Shown piece by piece: positions 34,957 through 43,775 of a stretch of 64,000 nucleotides of DNA (position 1 is its first letter; each line of letters starts with the position of its first letter). The translations under genes and the position numbers were made by a program. Source of the DNA: RGIG5057 sp964371585. GTDB taxonomy: Bacteria > Bacillota > Clostridia > TANB77 > CAG-465. The notes beneath the pieces are model-generated. The model made no database searches, had not been told where the DNA came from, and worked only from the letters and a program-made list of their open reading frames with translations. Location: contig CAYJMD010000005.1 of assembly GCA_964371585.1 (NCBI GenBank), positions 19,940-83,939 of the forward strand. The letters are read 5' to 3'.

Positions 34957-35940
34957 CTATATTTTACTTAATGGATCTATAACCACATCTTTATGCAACA
35001 TCATAAAATGTAGATGGGGTTCATCTAAACTTTCAATAATAGCAGAATTATCTAATGTACCCACCACACTACCTTTAGTTATTTTTTCTCCTTCTTTTAA
35101 ATTACTAACAACATTTGAATACACTGTTGTATATTCATCTTCATGAGAAATAACTACTGTATTTCCATATAGCGAATCTGCATATATTTTTTTAATAATA
35201 CCACTTTCACTTGATATTACACTTTCACCCATATTACCTTTTATATCAATACCATCATGTGTTCTCCACTCATCAAGAGTGATAGAATACAATAATTCGT
35301 TTGTAGAATATTCTTTTACAATCTCATTATTTAATGGCATTATAAAATCGAGCTCAGGCTTATTTGCTATTGTAACCGGACCTATATTAACTTGTTTTTC
35401 TATATAATCACTACTTTTAATTTCTTTTGATTCTGTTTTTTCATCATTTCTAGTATCTGAATTATTCACACTTTCTTCTTGAAAATTATTTGAATTTATT
35501 GCCTCAATACCTTGCTGCATTTGAATATAATTTTCATTATTTAAATTATTATATCCATTATAATTAAAATACATGCTAAAAGATAATATAACTAACATTC
35601 CAGACAAAATAAAGTAATATGGCTTCATCATCTTAAATGAATTACATTTTTCTTTTTTTAATTGTTTTCTTCTCTTTACATGAGAATCATTAGTAATAAC
35701 TGTTTTTTCTAGATTGTTATAATATTTTTTTAAACACTTTTCAAACTCTAGCATTTCTTTTTCATAATTATGATTATTAGTTTCATTACTAATATGTTTA
35801 CTATGTATTTTTAATTTATTAATTGCTTTTTGTATAGTATTTAATATGTTTTTTAATATAGTATTTATACTTATTTTATTAATATTATTTTTTAATTTAT
35901 TTACACTTATATTTAATCTTTTGTTTATTTTTATTTTCAT
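34957..35940 (-). CDS. spoIIQ: SpoIIQ-like M23 (LytM) endopeptidase
   Basis: SpoIIQ is made in the forespore and engages the SpoIIIA complex during engulfment. This protein has about 100 charged N-terminal residues, one membrane helix near 107-127, and a C-terminal LytM domain. Unlike B. subtilis SpoIIQ, the zinc ligands are intact: HDGID and HLHF, so it could be an active endopeptidase, as in many Clostridia. The position between spoIID and spoIIID supports the sporulation role. The start is set at 35940, six bases after AAGAGGTG, because an in-frame GTG upstream forms part of that ribosome site. The long N-terminal segment is unusual. Confidence 0.88.
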   Translation of the reverse strand: MKIKINKRLNISVNKLKNNINKISINTILKNILNTIQKAINKLKIHSKHISNETNNHNYEKEMLEFEKCLKKYYNNLEKTVITNDSHVKRRKQLKKEKCNSFKMMKPYYFILSGMLVILSFSMYFNYNGYNNLNNENYIQMQQGIEAINSNNFQEESVNNSDTRNDEKTESKEIKSSDYIEKQVNIGPVTIANKPELDFIMPLNNEIVKEYSTNELLYSITLDEWRTHDGIDIKGNMGESVISSESGIIKKIYADSLYGNTVVISHEDEYTTVYSNVVSNLKEGEKITKGSVVGTLDNSAIIESLDEPHLHFMMLHKDVVIDPLSKI

Positions 35941-35952
35941 TCTATTCACCTC

Positions 35953-36987
35953 TTAAAATGAACTTATTTTTACAATATCTACACCAGTATAATAGTATTT
36001 TATTATATCTTCAAACCCTATATTATTTGAAGCTAAATAATCACTTCCGACTTGAGACAAACCTACACCATGACCATATCCTATTACATTAAAGATTACC
36101 ATACCATTTTCTACTCTTAAATCAAAATTAGTTGATTTAAGTCCAAAAGCAACTCTTAATTTTTCTGCACTTATAGCTACTCCTGCAAAATTAACTTCAT
36201 TTACCCTTAAACTTGTTGTATAGTCTATAATATTTATATTATCACCTGTATAATCTAAAATATAATTAGAATTGATATTTTCTCTTATGTATTTTTCAAT
36301 ATCATTAAAATTTATACTTACACTGCTATATCTGTTGACATACTCATCACTCTCCACATTTTCCACACTCTTTAAATAGGGATATGATATTTTGCCCCAT
36401 ATTTGATCTACTGATTCTGTTTTTACTGGACTACTAGCATGAAAAAATGCTTTTATCAAGTTATTATCATATGTTATAACTAAATCTTGAGTGGTATATA
36501 CTGCTTCATTAATTTTACTCCAATATTCTTCTCTTAATTCTTTACTAAATCCCCTTCCTTCCCAGATTTTCATAATTTCATCTTTAGTATGAAATGCTTG
36601 GCAATGATTAAAGTCATCACATATATGAGCTTCATTTAATTCTGCATTATCTTCTATTTTCTTATATGTATAGGTCCTTGCCACAACTGCTTGTGCTTTT
36701 AAAGCTTCTATATCATATGATGCAGGCATTTCAGAGGCTAGAACCCCTCTTAAATAATCATTAAAATCCATTGCAACAACTTCATTATTATCTTTGCTCA
36801 TCCTTACTAATATTGTCTGATTAGCTTTAAAATCAATCAACTCTTTATCAATTTTTTCATTATAATTAATGTTTTTATTTTTTATACTATCAACTTGCCC
36901 CATTTTATTTAAAATATTGAAAGATATATTCATAAGTATTGATATTATAAGTAAAATAACACATAAAAAAACAAGCTTATTATTCAA
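35953..36987 (-). CDS. spoIID: stage II sporulation protein D
   Basis: SpoIID is a membrane-anchored lytic transglycosylase that cleaves glycan strands to allow engulfment. It has an N-terminal helix (about 4-24), the conserved start of the domain (MDFNDYLRGVLASEMPASYDIEALKAQAVVARTY) with the catalytic Glu, the segment AFFHASSPVKTESVDQIWG and the C-terminal GYGHGVGLSQVGSDYLA. It uses a TTG start with AAGGTGAT upstream. The start region lies inside a long hairpin (36971-37024), which may restrain translation. Confidence 0.95.
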   Translation of the reverse strand: MNNKLVFLCVILLIISILMNISFNILNKMGQVDSIKNKNINYNEKIDKELIDFKANQTILVRMSKDNNEVVAMDFNDYLRGVLASEMPASYDIEALKAQAVVARTYTYKKIEDNAELNEAHICDDFNHCQAFHTKDEIMKIWEGRGFSKELREEYWSKINEAVYTTQDLVITYDNNLIKAFFHASSPVKTESVDQIWGKISYPYLKSVENVESDEYVNRYSSVSINFNDIEKYIRENINSNYILDYTGDNINIIDYTTSLRVNEVNFAGVAISAEKLRVAFGLKSTNFDLRVENGMVIFNVIGYGHGVGLSQVGSDYLASNNIGFEDIIKYYYTGVDIVKISSF

Positions 36988-37024
36988 TATATATCACCTT
37001 AATAATATATATTCATAAGCTTGT
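36971..37024 (-). promoter_or_regulatory. hairpin enclosing the spoIID ribosome site and start
   Basis: ACAAGCTTAT (36971-36980) is the exact complement of ATAAGCTTGT (37015-37024), with further AT pairing inside. On the spoIID transcript the AAGGTGA ribosome site falls in the loop and the TTG start in the 3' arm, so folding would hinder initiation. Confidence 0.5.
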
Positions 37025-37086
37025 CTTTTTATTCATATTTTATTTAACTATTTTTTCAATTTTTATTTTTTTTGATATCATTTATA

Positions 37087-38409
37087 TTATAATTGTATAA
37101 ATGATCCCATGTATATTTCAATCATTGGTACTACAACGACTAATACAAAAGCTATCATTGGTATACCAACTAAAAGGTATGTAACATCTGGTAACCATTT
37201 TGCAAAAGCATCCATTGATTCATTGATTTCATCTTCTGTATATTCATTAACTTTTTCCATCATTTCAGCTAGATCACTCTTCATACCTATATCCATCATT
37301 TGTGAAACCATAGGTGAAAACACTTCTGTATCTTCGAATGGTGTTATCCATGACTCACCCACCATACTATTATTTTTAGCTACTTCAACAATTGATAAAA
37401 AATAGTAATTATTAGTTACATCTTTAGAAACATTTAAACTTTCTTGTAACCTCATTCCATTTCTTAAATTTAGTAGCATTGCTTTAAAAAACTTATTTAA
37501 TGTAATGTTTGTAACAAGTCTTCCAACTACAGGAAATCTCATTAACATCCTATTATAATTAAATTTACCTCTTGGTGTATTTACATATGTCATAATAAGC
37601 AGTATTATTCCAATTATAGGAATAGCTATTATATACCAATATGATTGTACCCATACAGCTATATCAAAAGCAAGTTGAGTTGCCGGTGGTATTTGAGCTT
37701 GAGATTCAAATATATCGAAAACTTCTAACATTATAGGTACCCCTACTATTACCGCAATAAACATAAGTACTAATATTAATATAAATTGTAAAACTCTAGG
37801 TAATAATACAGATGTAATTTGTTTTTTTAATTTATTTGAAGAATCTACATAGTCTCTTGCATACAATAAAGCTTTTTCTAAAGAACCTGATTCTTCTCCA
37901 ACACGAACAAAATTAATAAACATTTTTGAAAAAGCATTTGGATGATTTTCCATAGCAACATTTAGTTTTTCACCAGATTGAACAGATATAAGTAAATCTT
38001 CTATTATTTCTTTAAAAGTATGACTTTCTGTTCCATCATATAATGCCTCAAGTGCAGCAATATTATTAAACCCAGCTTTTTTAAGTCTGTATAAGTTATT
38101 AGCAAATGCTATTATATCTTTTTTCTTGACTCTTTTAAATATTTTTGCTTCTAATGCATTTATTTGACCCATTAAAGTAGTTTGAGATTTTTTTTCATCT
38201 CTTTCTATTATTCCAGTTTTCTTAAGAAAATCATCATTTTTAGATTTCTTTTTAGGTGCTTTAGTAGTTGTAGTTATTTTTTTAACACTAAGAGGTTGTA
38301 ACTTAGCTTCTTTTAATTTTACTAATAATTGTTGTTTATTAGGAGCAACGAGTTTTCCTTTAGTCACTTTACCATCTCTCATTACCGCTTTATATAAGTA
38401 TTCAGCCAA
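37087..38409 (-). CDS. pilC: type IV pilus inner-membrane platform protein PilC (GspF family)
   Basis: PilC is the polytopic protein on which the PilB and PilT motors act. The 440-residue protein has the short N-terminal domain AEYLYKAVMRDGKVTKGKL with a Lys-rich linker, two homologous GspF domains (from about 95, FANNLYRLKKAGFNNIAALEAL, and about 300, FFKAMLLNLRNGMRLQESLNV), and three membrane helices. The start is TTG with GGAGGG eight bases upstream. It is the last gene of the pilus operon. Confidence 0.93.
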   Translation of the reverse strand: MAEYLYKAVMRDGKVTKGKLVAPNKQQLLVKLKEAKLQPLSVKKITTTTKAPKKKSKNDDFLKKTGIIERDEKKSQTTLMGQINALEAKIFKRVKKKDIIAFANNLYRLKKAGFNNIAALEALYDGTESHTFKEIIEDLLISVQSGEKLNVAMENHPNAFSKMFINFVRVGEESGSLEKALLYARDYVDSSNKLKKQITSVLLPRVLQFILILVLMFIAVIVGVPIMLEVFDIFESQAQIPPATQLAFDIAVWVQSYWYIIAIPIIGIILLIMTYVNTPRGKFNYNRMLMRFPVVGRLVTNITLNKFFKAMLLNLRNGMRLQESLNVSKDVTNNYYFLSIVEVAKNNSMVGESWITPFEDTEVFSPMVSQMMDIGMKSDLAEMMEKVNEYTEDEINESMDAFAKWLPDVTYLLVGIPMIAFVLVVVVPMIEIYMGSFIQL

Positions 38410-38423
38410 ATTTATCCCTCCTT

Positions 38424-39527
38424 TTATTTATCTGATATTAATTTGCCAGAATTTAAAATTAATCCTTTTATTACTTCTAATCTATCTGTATCCATTACAC
38501 CTTTTATAGTCTCCATATCAATTATATCATTAACATATAACTCCGCAAGCACAGTTTCAAAACTTTGAGAACCTGCATATCTAGATGTATGAATGCTATC
38601 TTCAATTTCTGGAATACTAAATTTTTCTTGCCTAATTTGAGCTGCAATTGTATTAGTAACACACATTACTTCTGGTGCAAGTACTAAATCACCTGTTTTA
38701 CCAACAAGTAGTTTCTGAGAAATTACTAATTTTATAACACTTGATAAAGAATTTTTAATAGCAAGTTGATCAGATGGATCATACATGTTTATTATTCTAT
38801 CAATAGTCTCCCCACAAGATCTAGTATGTAACGTTCCAATAACTAGGCCTCCAGACTCAGCAAGATCAAGAGCTACATTCATAGTATCTTTATCTCTTAT
38901 TTCACCAATAACAGCAATGTCTGAGTCTTCTCTTAAAACATTTATTAACGCTTCTTCAAATGTTGGTACATCTCCTTCGATTCCAACTTCTTTTTGTACA
39001 ACTACAGATTTTATAGGTTTATGTATATACTCTATAGGATCTTCTATTGTAACAATTTTTTTATATTCTGCTTTATTAACTTCTTGTATAAAAGCATTCA
39101 TAGTAATTGATTTTCCAGAATTTACTTTACCTGTTATTAATATTAGTCCTGAATTTATCTTTCTTATCTTTTTAACCAAGTCACTTATTCCGTTAGCCTC
39201 CAAATCAATTTCTCCATTCGGAATTGCTCTTATTGAAAATGTTGGAACAGATCTAGTTAAAGAAACATTAATTCTAAATCTATACCCATTATATGAGTGA
39301 GCAAAATCCAATTTTTTATTTTTTTCAAATATTTCTTTTAACTTAGTGTTTGATCCAAAAAAATAATATAGAATATCTTCTAATATTCCTTTATTCATTT
39401 CTATCATCATTTCATCTGGAATAAGCTGTTTTCTTATTCTGAATACTGGTTTATAGTTTGGTGCTAAATGAATATCCGTTGCATTTTTATCTATCGCTGC
39501 CTGTAATATAATATCTAATATATCCAT
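38424..39527 (-). CDS. pilT: type IV pilus retraction ATPase PilT
   Basis: PilT depolymerises pili. The 367-residue ATPase has Walker A TGKVNSGKS near residue 131, the Asp-box IEDPIEYIH, Walker B with AVIGEIRDKDTMN, and the His box VIGTLHTRSCGETIDR. It lacks the tetracysteine zinc site of PilB. It is the second motor in the operon, directly after pilB and 14 bases before pilC, so retraction of the pilus is predicted. Confidence 0.92.
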   Translation of the reverse strand: MDILDIILQAAIDKNATDIHLAPNYKPVFRIRKQLIPDEMMIEMNKGILEDILYYFFGSNTKLKEIFEKNKKLDFAHSYNGYRFRINVSLTRSVPTFSIRAIPNGEIDLEANGISDLVKKIRKINSGLILITGKVNSGKSITMNAFIQEVNKAEYKKIVTIEDPIEYIHKPIKSVVVQKEVGIEGDVPTFEEALINVLREDSDIAVIGEIRDKDTMNVALDLAESGGLVIGTLHTRSCGETIDRIINMYDPSDQLAIKNSLSSVIKLVISQKLLVGKTGDLVLAPEVMCVTNTIAAQIRQEKFSIPEIEDSIHTSRYAGSQSFETVLAELYVNDIIDMETIKGVMDTDRLEVIKGLILNSGKLISDK

Positions 39528-39570
39528 TATTATCTCCTATCTTTTAGTACATTAATCATCATATGTACTT

Positions 39571-41211
39571 TTACATTGTAATTTTTTTACCTAGTTCGTC
39601 AATTGTTGTTATTCCCGCTAAAACTTTTTTTATACCATCAACAACAAGTGGTTTATATCTTGTGTTTTTAATAGCGTATTTTTTTATATCTAGAGTTGAT
39701 GAACCTTCTGAAATCATTTCTTTAATTTCATCTGTTAAACATAAAACTTCAAAAATACCAATTCTCTCATAGTAACCAGTTCCATTACATTTTGCACAAC
39801 CTACAGGTTTACAAACTTTAGAATTAATCATATCAAACTCAATATCATTATGTGTTGCTACTTTTTCAATATATTTAAGATCTTTTTCTGATAATTCACC
39901 ATGTTCTTTACAATTATCACATAATTTTCTTACAAGTCTTTGTGATACAGCCGTTACTAATGTTGATGCTATATCATATGGAGATAGTCCCATTTTTTTA
40001 ATCCTTGTAATCGACTCAATAGCATCTGTAGTATGTATAGTAGATAGTACTAAGTGCCCTGTTTGACCTGATTCCATAGCTATTTCAGCAGTTTCTCTAT
40101 CACGAATCTCTCCAACTAGTATTATATTTGGATCTTGTCTTAATGCTGTTCTAAGTGCAGAAGCAAATGTTATATTTGGACCTATTTCTACTTGGTTAAC
40201 CCCTGGTATTCTCATTTCTACAGGGTTTTCTATAGATAGTACATTTATACTAGGGTCATTTAAAAAGTCTAGAACACTATATAATGTTGTTGTTTTACCT
40301 TCACCTGTAGGAGCACAAACAAGTATTAAACTATTTCTCTTATTAAATGCTTCATCAACAAGTTCAGAATCTCTTTCAAATCCAAGTTCAAATATATCTT
40401 TAACATCATTGTTTTTCTTTAAAAATCTTAAAACAAATTTTTCACCAAAAATATTTTTCTGACTAGATACACGAACACTAAAATTTTCTAAAGTATCTAT
40501 ACTACCATCTTGATCATACGATATTTCTTGATGCATATTTGACATAGCTTTTATTCTTCCTGAAATAATATTTTGTCTTTCTTTAGGAAGATCTGTAGCA
40601 TTAATAAGCTGTCCATCTATTCTAAATCTAACTCTTACTTTATCTGCCATTGGTTCAATATGAATATCACTTGCTCTTTTTGCTACACCAGTCATTAATA
40701 TATTATCTATTAATCTTGTAGTATCTTTTTCTTCTTTATCTACAAATTTACTTTCAACACTTTTAACATCACCTATTTGTTTCATTATAGATGTATATAA
40801 TGTAACAAATTTTACAAGTTCATACCCTGCATTCATAAGCATCATTTCTATTTCTTTTACTTTTTCAGTATTTTGAATATCTGCAAATGCAACATATAGT
40901 TTAGAACCATCTAATTTAAAAGGAAATGCTCTGTAGTTTATTATTATATCTCTAGGTAAAAATTCTATAGGTTTAACTTCAATTCGTCCTTCTTCTAACA
41001 TTATTCCCTCTACTTGAACTTTTTCAGAAATTACTTTTAAAAGTTGATTCTTATCACACATATCAAGTACATCAACAATTTCACCAAACTTTAGTTCCTT
41101 ATGCTCTTTTTGATATTCTAAAACCCTATTAACCTGGGCAGTTGTTAAAAGGCCCTTTTTTATAAATTCTAATCCAATTGGATTTTTCTTAGCTTTTACA
41201 TTTTCAAACAT
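39571..41211 (-). CDS. pilB: type IV pilus assembly ATPase PilB (GspE family)
   Basis: PilB powers pilus extension. The 546-residue protein has an N-terminal MshEN-like domain (LEFIKKGLLTTAQVNRVLEYQ), the N2 domain ASDIHIEPMADKVRVRFRIDGQL, Walker A APTGEGKTTT near residue 300, Walker B ILVGEIRDRETAE, the His box LSTIHTTDAIESITR, and a zinc site formed by CDNC and CAKC. All ATPase motifs are intact. It lies between the pilin-like genes and pilT. Confidence 0.95.
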   Translation of the reverse strand: MFENVKAKKNPIGLEFIKKGLLTTAQVNRVLEYQKEHKELKFGEIVDVLDMCDKNQLLKVISEKVQVEGIMLEEGRIEVKPIEFLPRDIIINYRAFPFKLDGSKLYVAFADIQNTEKVKEIEMMLMNAGYELVKFVTLYTSIMKQIGDVKSVESKFVDKEEKDTTRLIDNILMTGVAKRASDIHIEPMADKVRVRFRIDGQLINATDLPKERQNIISGRIKAMSNMHQEISYDQDGSIDTLENFSVRVSSQKNIFGEKFVLRFLKKNNDVKDIFELGFERDSELVDEAFNKRNSLILVCAPTGEGKTTTLYSVLDFLNDPSINVLSIENPVEMRIPGVNQVEIGPNITFASALRTALRQDPNIILVGEIRDRETAEIAMESGQTGHLVLSTIHTTDAIESITRIKKMGLSPYDIASTLVTAVSQRLVRKLCDNCKEHGELSEKDLKYIEKVATHNDIEFDMINSKVCKPVGCAKCNGTGYYERIGIFEVLCLTDEIKEMISEGSSTLDIKKYAIKNTRYKPLVVDGIKKVLAGITTIDELGKKITM

Positions 41212-41225
41212 TATTACATTTCCTC

Positions 41226-41447
41226 CTATTTATTTATTTCGTTATATCTATTATACTGAACCAATTGTTCGTATACTTCCTCTTTTTTATCTAACTCATT
41301 ACTATAATAATCTTTAGTGTTTTGAATATACTCATTACTTATATACTCAAAATGCTCTTGCTCTGCATATACTGAAGTTGAATAAATAGTAACAATTATT
41401 GATGATACAATAACAAGTAGTATTGCTGATCCTGTTTTTTTATTCAT
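41226..41447 (-). CDS. short GspK/PilX-like pseudopilin, 73 aa
   Basis: The protein starts MNKKTGSAILLVIVS and continues as one hydrophobic helix, the form of type IV pilins cleaved after Gly6. The mature start SAILLVIV, without Glu at position 5, resembles GspK/PilX tip pseudopilins. The remainder is a short charged helix of about 40 residues, far smaller than a full GspK. Its place just before pilB and after two other pilin-like genes supports a minor pilin role. The identity as a reduced GspK/PilX is inference from the N-terminus. Confidence 0.65.
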   Translation of the reverse strand: MNKKTGSAILLVIVSSIIVTIYSTSVYAEQEHFEYISNEYIQNTKDYYSNELDKKEEVYEQLVQYNRYNEINK

Positions 41448-41450
41448 AAA

Positions 41451-41888
41451 TTATTCTCCTAAAGCAAAAAACATTTGCTTTTCTGATACAACATCATATT
41501 TTTCAAACTTAACACTTATAGCTAGAGCTTTAAAGTCTTCTATCTCATTTAATGTAACTAGTGATTCATCAATTACAGTAAAGTTTTCCACGCTATCAAT
41601 AAAAAAACCACCATTTTTATTAACTCTTTTTTTGTCAATATCATATTCGTAGTAATCGCCATTTGAAAAAGCTATTGTATTTCCAACTACAGAAAACGAT
41701 GTACTTGCCTTACTACTTGTAAATAAATTATAATGTAGCTTCATTTCTTGTTCACTAATTAAAATACTACCTTTGTCCGAAAGTGATGTATAAGTAAAAT
41801 TATTAGTAATGCTTGTAACTAATGTAGTCAGGACAAAAAATAGTGCAACATAAACAATTAATGAAGTAATTGAAATTCCTCTTTTCAT
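41451..41888 (-). CDS. pilin-like protein (PilW/GspJ position), 145 aa
   Basis: The N-terminus MKRGISITSLIVYVALFF has a short basic leader ending in Gly4 and a hydrophobic helix, as in class III or type IV prepilins, but mature residue 5 is Ser rather than Glu. The C-terminal domain of about 110 residues is beta-rich, with FSNGDYYEYDIDKKRV. Placement between a PilV-like and a GspK-like gene matches the minor pilin order PilV-PilW-PilX. I consider it a minor pilin; the exact type is uncertain. Confidence 0.65.
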   Translation of the reverse strand: MKRGISITSLIVYVALFFVLTTLVTSITNNFTYTSLSDKGSILISEQEMKLHYNLFTSSKASTSFSVVGNTIAFSNGDYYEYDIDKKRVNKNGGFFIDSVENFTVIDESLVTLNEIEDFKALAISVKFEKYDVVSEKQMFFALGE

Positions 41889-41889
41889 A

Positions 41890-42675
41890 TTATAACACCT
41901 TCTTTTTTAATGTAGATAATTCTAACATTTGTGACTGACCATCAAAATTATACCTAACAATTACATATATTTCTTTTATATAGTCTTTTCTGTCTACCTC
42001 ATAATCTGAATATTTTTCAACATTAACATCAATGTAATAAACTATACCATCAACCTCTTCTTGTACATTAAAACTATTCAAACTATTATATTCTGTAGCA
42101 AGTGCAACTTCTACATATTTAGATCCTGTTAAGTAGGCATTATTTTTTGCTGTTGTATAAATATTTTTTTCTGCTATGTTTGATGTCGTAACAAATGTCA
42201 TTCCTATTACTGAAACAAAAAATATAAAAGCAACTATTATTTCCAATACAAAAACACCTTTTTTAGTTTTTAAATTTTCAATTTCACCTAAAATTAACTT
42301 TCTTTTCATTATATAATAACTTGTATTTAAGAAAAATAATGAATATAAAATGATAGCAAAAATATAGTATATAGAAAAATTAAATACATAGTACAATAAT
42401 ACAAATACTATACCATTGAATAGTTCAAATAACGGATATCTAATACTAATTTTTTCTTTGCAATATCTACATTTGCCGCCAGAAAAAGTATAACTAAGTA
42501 TTGGAATTAAATCAAAAAATCCTAATTCATGTTTGCAATTAGGACAAATAGATCTACTTTTAACAATATCCATCTTCCTAGGCAATCTATATGATGCCAA
42601 TGTAAAAAAACTACCAAATAAAGTACCAATAATAAAAATATTAATATATATGTATATTTGTATCTCTAACGGCAT
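41890..42675 (-). CDS. fusion of prepilin-peptidase cysteine domain with a pseudopilin, 261 aa
   Basis: Residues 1-88 match the N-terminal part of PilD: FGSFFTLASYRLPRKM, four zinc-type cysteines (44, 47, 69, 72) in CPNC and CRYC, and ISIRYPLFELFNG. Two membrane segments follow, but where the first catalytic Asp of PilD should be the sequence reads LNTSYYIMKRKL, and no GxGD occurs. Residues 135-165 are instead a prepilin signal: KTKKG, then VFVLE and a hydrophobic helix, with Gly140 and Glu145, followed by a PilV/GspI-like globular domain. The frame is continuous. The protease domain is supplied by the gene at 28740-29471. Whether the fusion is cleaved into methylase-like domain and pilin is unknown. 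Confidence 0.8.
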   Translation of the reverse strand: MPLEIQIYIYINIFIIGTLFGSFFTLASYRLPRKMDIVKSRSICPNCKHELGFFDLIPILSYTFSGGKCRYCKEKISIRYPLFELFNGIVFVLLYYVFNFSIYYIFAIILYSLFFLNTSYYIMKRKLILGEIENLKTKKGVFVLEIIVAFIFFVSVIGMTFVTTSNIAEKNIYTTAKNNAYLTGSKYVEVALATEYNSLNSFNVQEEVDGIVYYIDVNVEKYSDYEVDRKDYIKEIYVIVRYNFDGQSQMLELSTLKKKVL

Positions 42676-42704
42676 TTTATCAACTCCTTTATATATGTAT
42701 TTTG

Positions 42705-42784
42705 TAGCATATTTTTTTATTAATATGCTATAAATGCATATATTTGATTAAAGAGCATATACCTTATATATGCATATGCTCTTT
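42705..42784 (-). other. two intercistronic hairpins downstream of the major pilin gene
   Basis: AAAGAGCATAT (42750-42760) pairs with ATATGCTCTTT (42774-42784), and TAGCATAT (42705-42712) pairs with ATATGCTA (42723-42730). Neither is followed by a clean T-run within the operon direction. They may protect or partly terminate the pilin message so that the pilin is made in excess over the downstream genes. Confidence 0.5.
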
Positions 42785-42795
42785 AAAATATTATA

Positions 42796-43230
42796 CTAAT
42801 CTGCATAATCAGTTACTTTACCACCAGAAATTACTACAGTTGTTGTAGCAGAGTAATTTTCTAAACCTGGTATTGTATTTATTGCAAATAATTTAGCTGT
42901 AGCTGCATCTGCAGATGTTGTTACTAAACCAGTAGTAGCATCAATTGCAGTTACATAAGCTTCTTCTCCAGCAACTTTGATTTGGATACCAGCAGTTGCT
43001 GTTGGATTATTAATTATTTCAAATGCTTTTAAATTATCACCCATTACTTGACCCATCCACATTGTTATTGCACTATTCATAGAGTTTATGTTAGACGCTT
43101 TAACTGCTTCATTTGCATCATTTATAGTATTATTGTTTGAGAACGATAATATTGTTGCACCTGTTAATATTAATATGATTATAATAGTTATTATTAAAAC
43201 TATTAAAGATATACCTTTTTTGTTATTCAT
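42796..43230 (-). CDS. presumed major type IV pilin, 144 aa
   Basis: The N-terminus MNNKKGISLIVLIITIIIILILTGATI is a short basic leader ending in Gly6 and a long hydrophobic helix. This form is frequent in Clostridia; the mature residue 5 is Val instead of Glu. The remaining domain is Ala/Thr-rich and has no cysteine. The strongest ribosome site of the operon (AAGGAGGTG) and two downstream hairpins suggest high expression, so I call it the major pilin, though this is inference. Confidence 0.72.
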   Translation of the reverse strand: MNNKKGISLIVLIITIIIILILTGATILSFSNNNTINDANEAVKASNINSMNSAITMWMGQVMGDNLKAFEIINNPTATAGIQIKVAGEEAYVTAIDATTGLVTTSADAATAKLFAINTIPGLENYSATTTVVISGGKVTDYAD

Positions 43231-43260
43231 AATTTCACCTCCTTCAAAATAATTTTAAAA

Positions 43261-43767
43261 TTAATTATTGTAAATATTTATTTGATTGTCTGAAATTAAA
43301 AAACTTTCATATTCTTGTTGCCACCAAGAAGGTTCTTCTAAATAGTATACTTTAATATTACCATTTATATCTGTATAAAAGCTTAACCCTTCAATTTCAG
43401 GCATGCTGTAATTTGTTATTTTAAAAAAGTTTTCTGTATCAATACAATAATAATTAATATTATCAATAATTTTAGGTTCATTATCAACAATTGAAATCAT
43501 ATCTTCATTATTATTGTTCTTAATACTATTTCCTTCCATAGTCATAGCTGTAAAAAGTTCTACTGTTGTATAAGTATTAAACGTATCCGATTGTAATTCT
43601 CCAATATATAATGACATTTGCTTTTGAGTTTCAACAAGAGTTTTTAAGAAATTACTCTTATCTATTACTAAATTAGGTTTAAGTAGCATATATAGGGTAT
43701 ACGAAAGTATAACTCCTAATAATAATATAATCACTATATTTTTTAATCCATTTTTATTTTTTAACAT
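43261..43767 (-). CDS. membrane-anchored protein of the pilus operon, 168 aa
   Basis: The protein has one N-terminal helix (about 10-28) after a basic start MLKNKNGLKN and an extracytoplasmic domain of about 135 residues with alternating beta-type segments and the motif PSWWQQEYESFLIS near the end. I do not recognise a domain. Lying between the PilP-like gene and the major pilin gene, nine bases from the former, it is probably part of the pilus machine or a pilin-like subunit; NG at residues 6-7 would be an atypical cleavage site. Confidence 0.6.
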   Translation of the reverse strand: MLKNKNGLKNIVIILLLGVILSYTLYMLLKPNLVIDKSNFLKTLVETQKQMSLYIGELQSDTFNTYTTVELFTAMTMEGNSIKNNNNEDMISIVDNEPKIIDNINYYCIDTENFFKITNYSMPEIEGLSFYTDINGNIKVYYLEEPSWWQQEYESFLISDNQINIYNN

Positions 43768-43775
43768 TTAATCTC

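Noticed and set aside
38785..39300. 171-aa plus-strand frame
   Set aside because: It lies wholly within pilT, whose ATPase motifs are intact, and is Ser/Ile-rich as expected for an antisense shadow.
41890..42675. Reading the fusion gene as an intact prepilin peptidase
   Set aside because: The segment after the cysteine domain lacks both catalytic aspartates and the GxGD motif; the C-terminal half is a pilin signal and domain.
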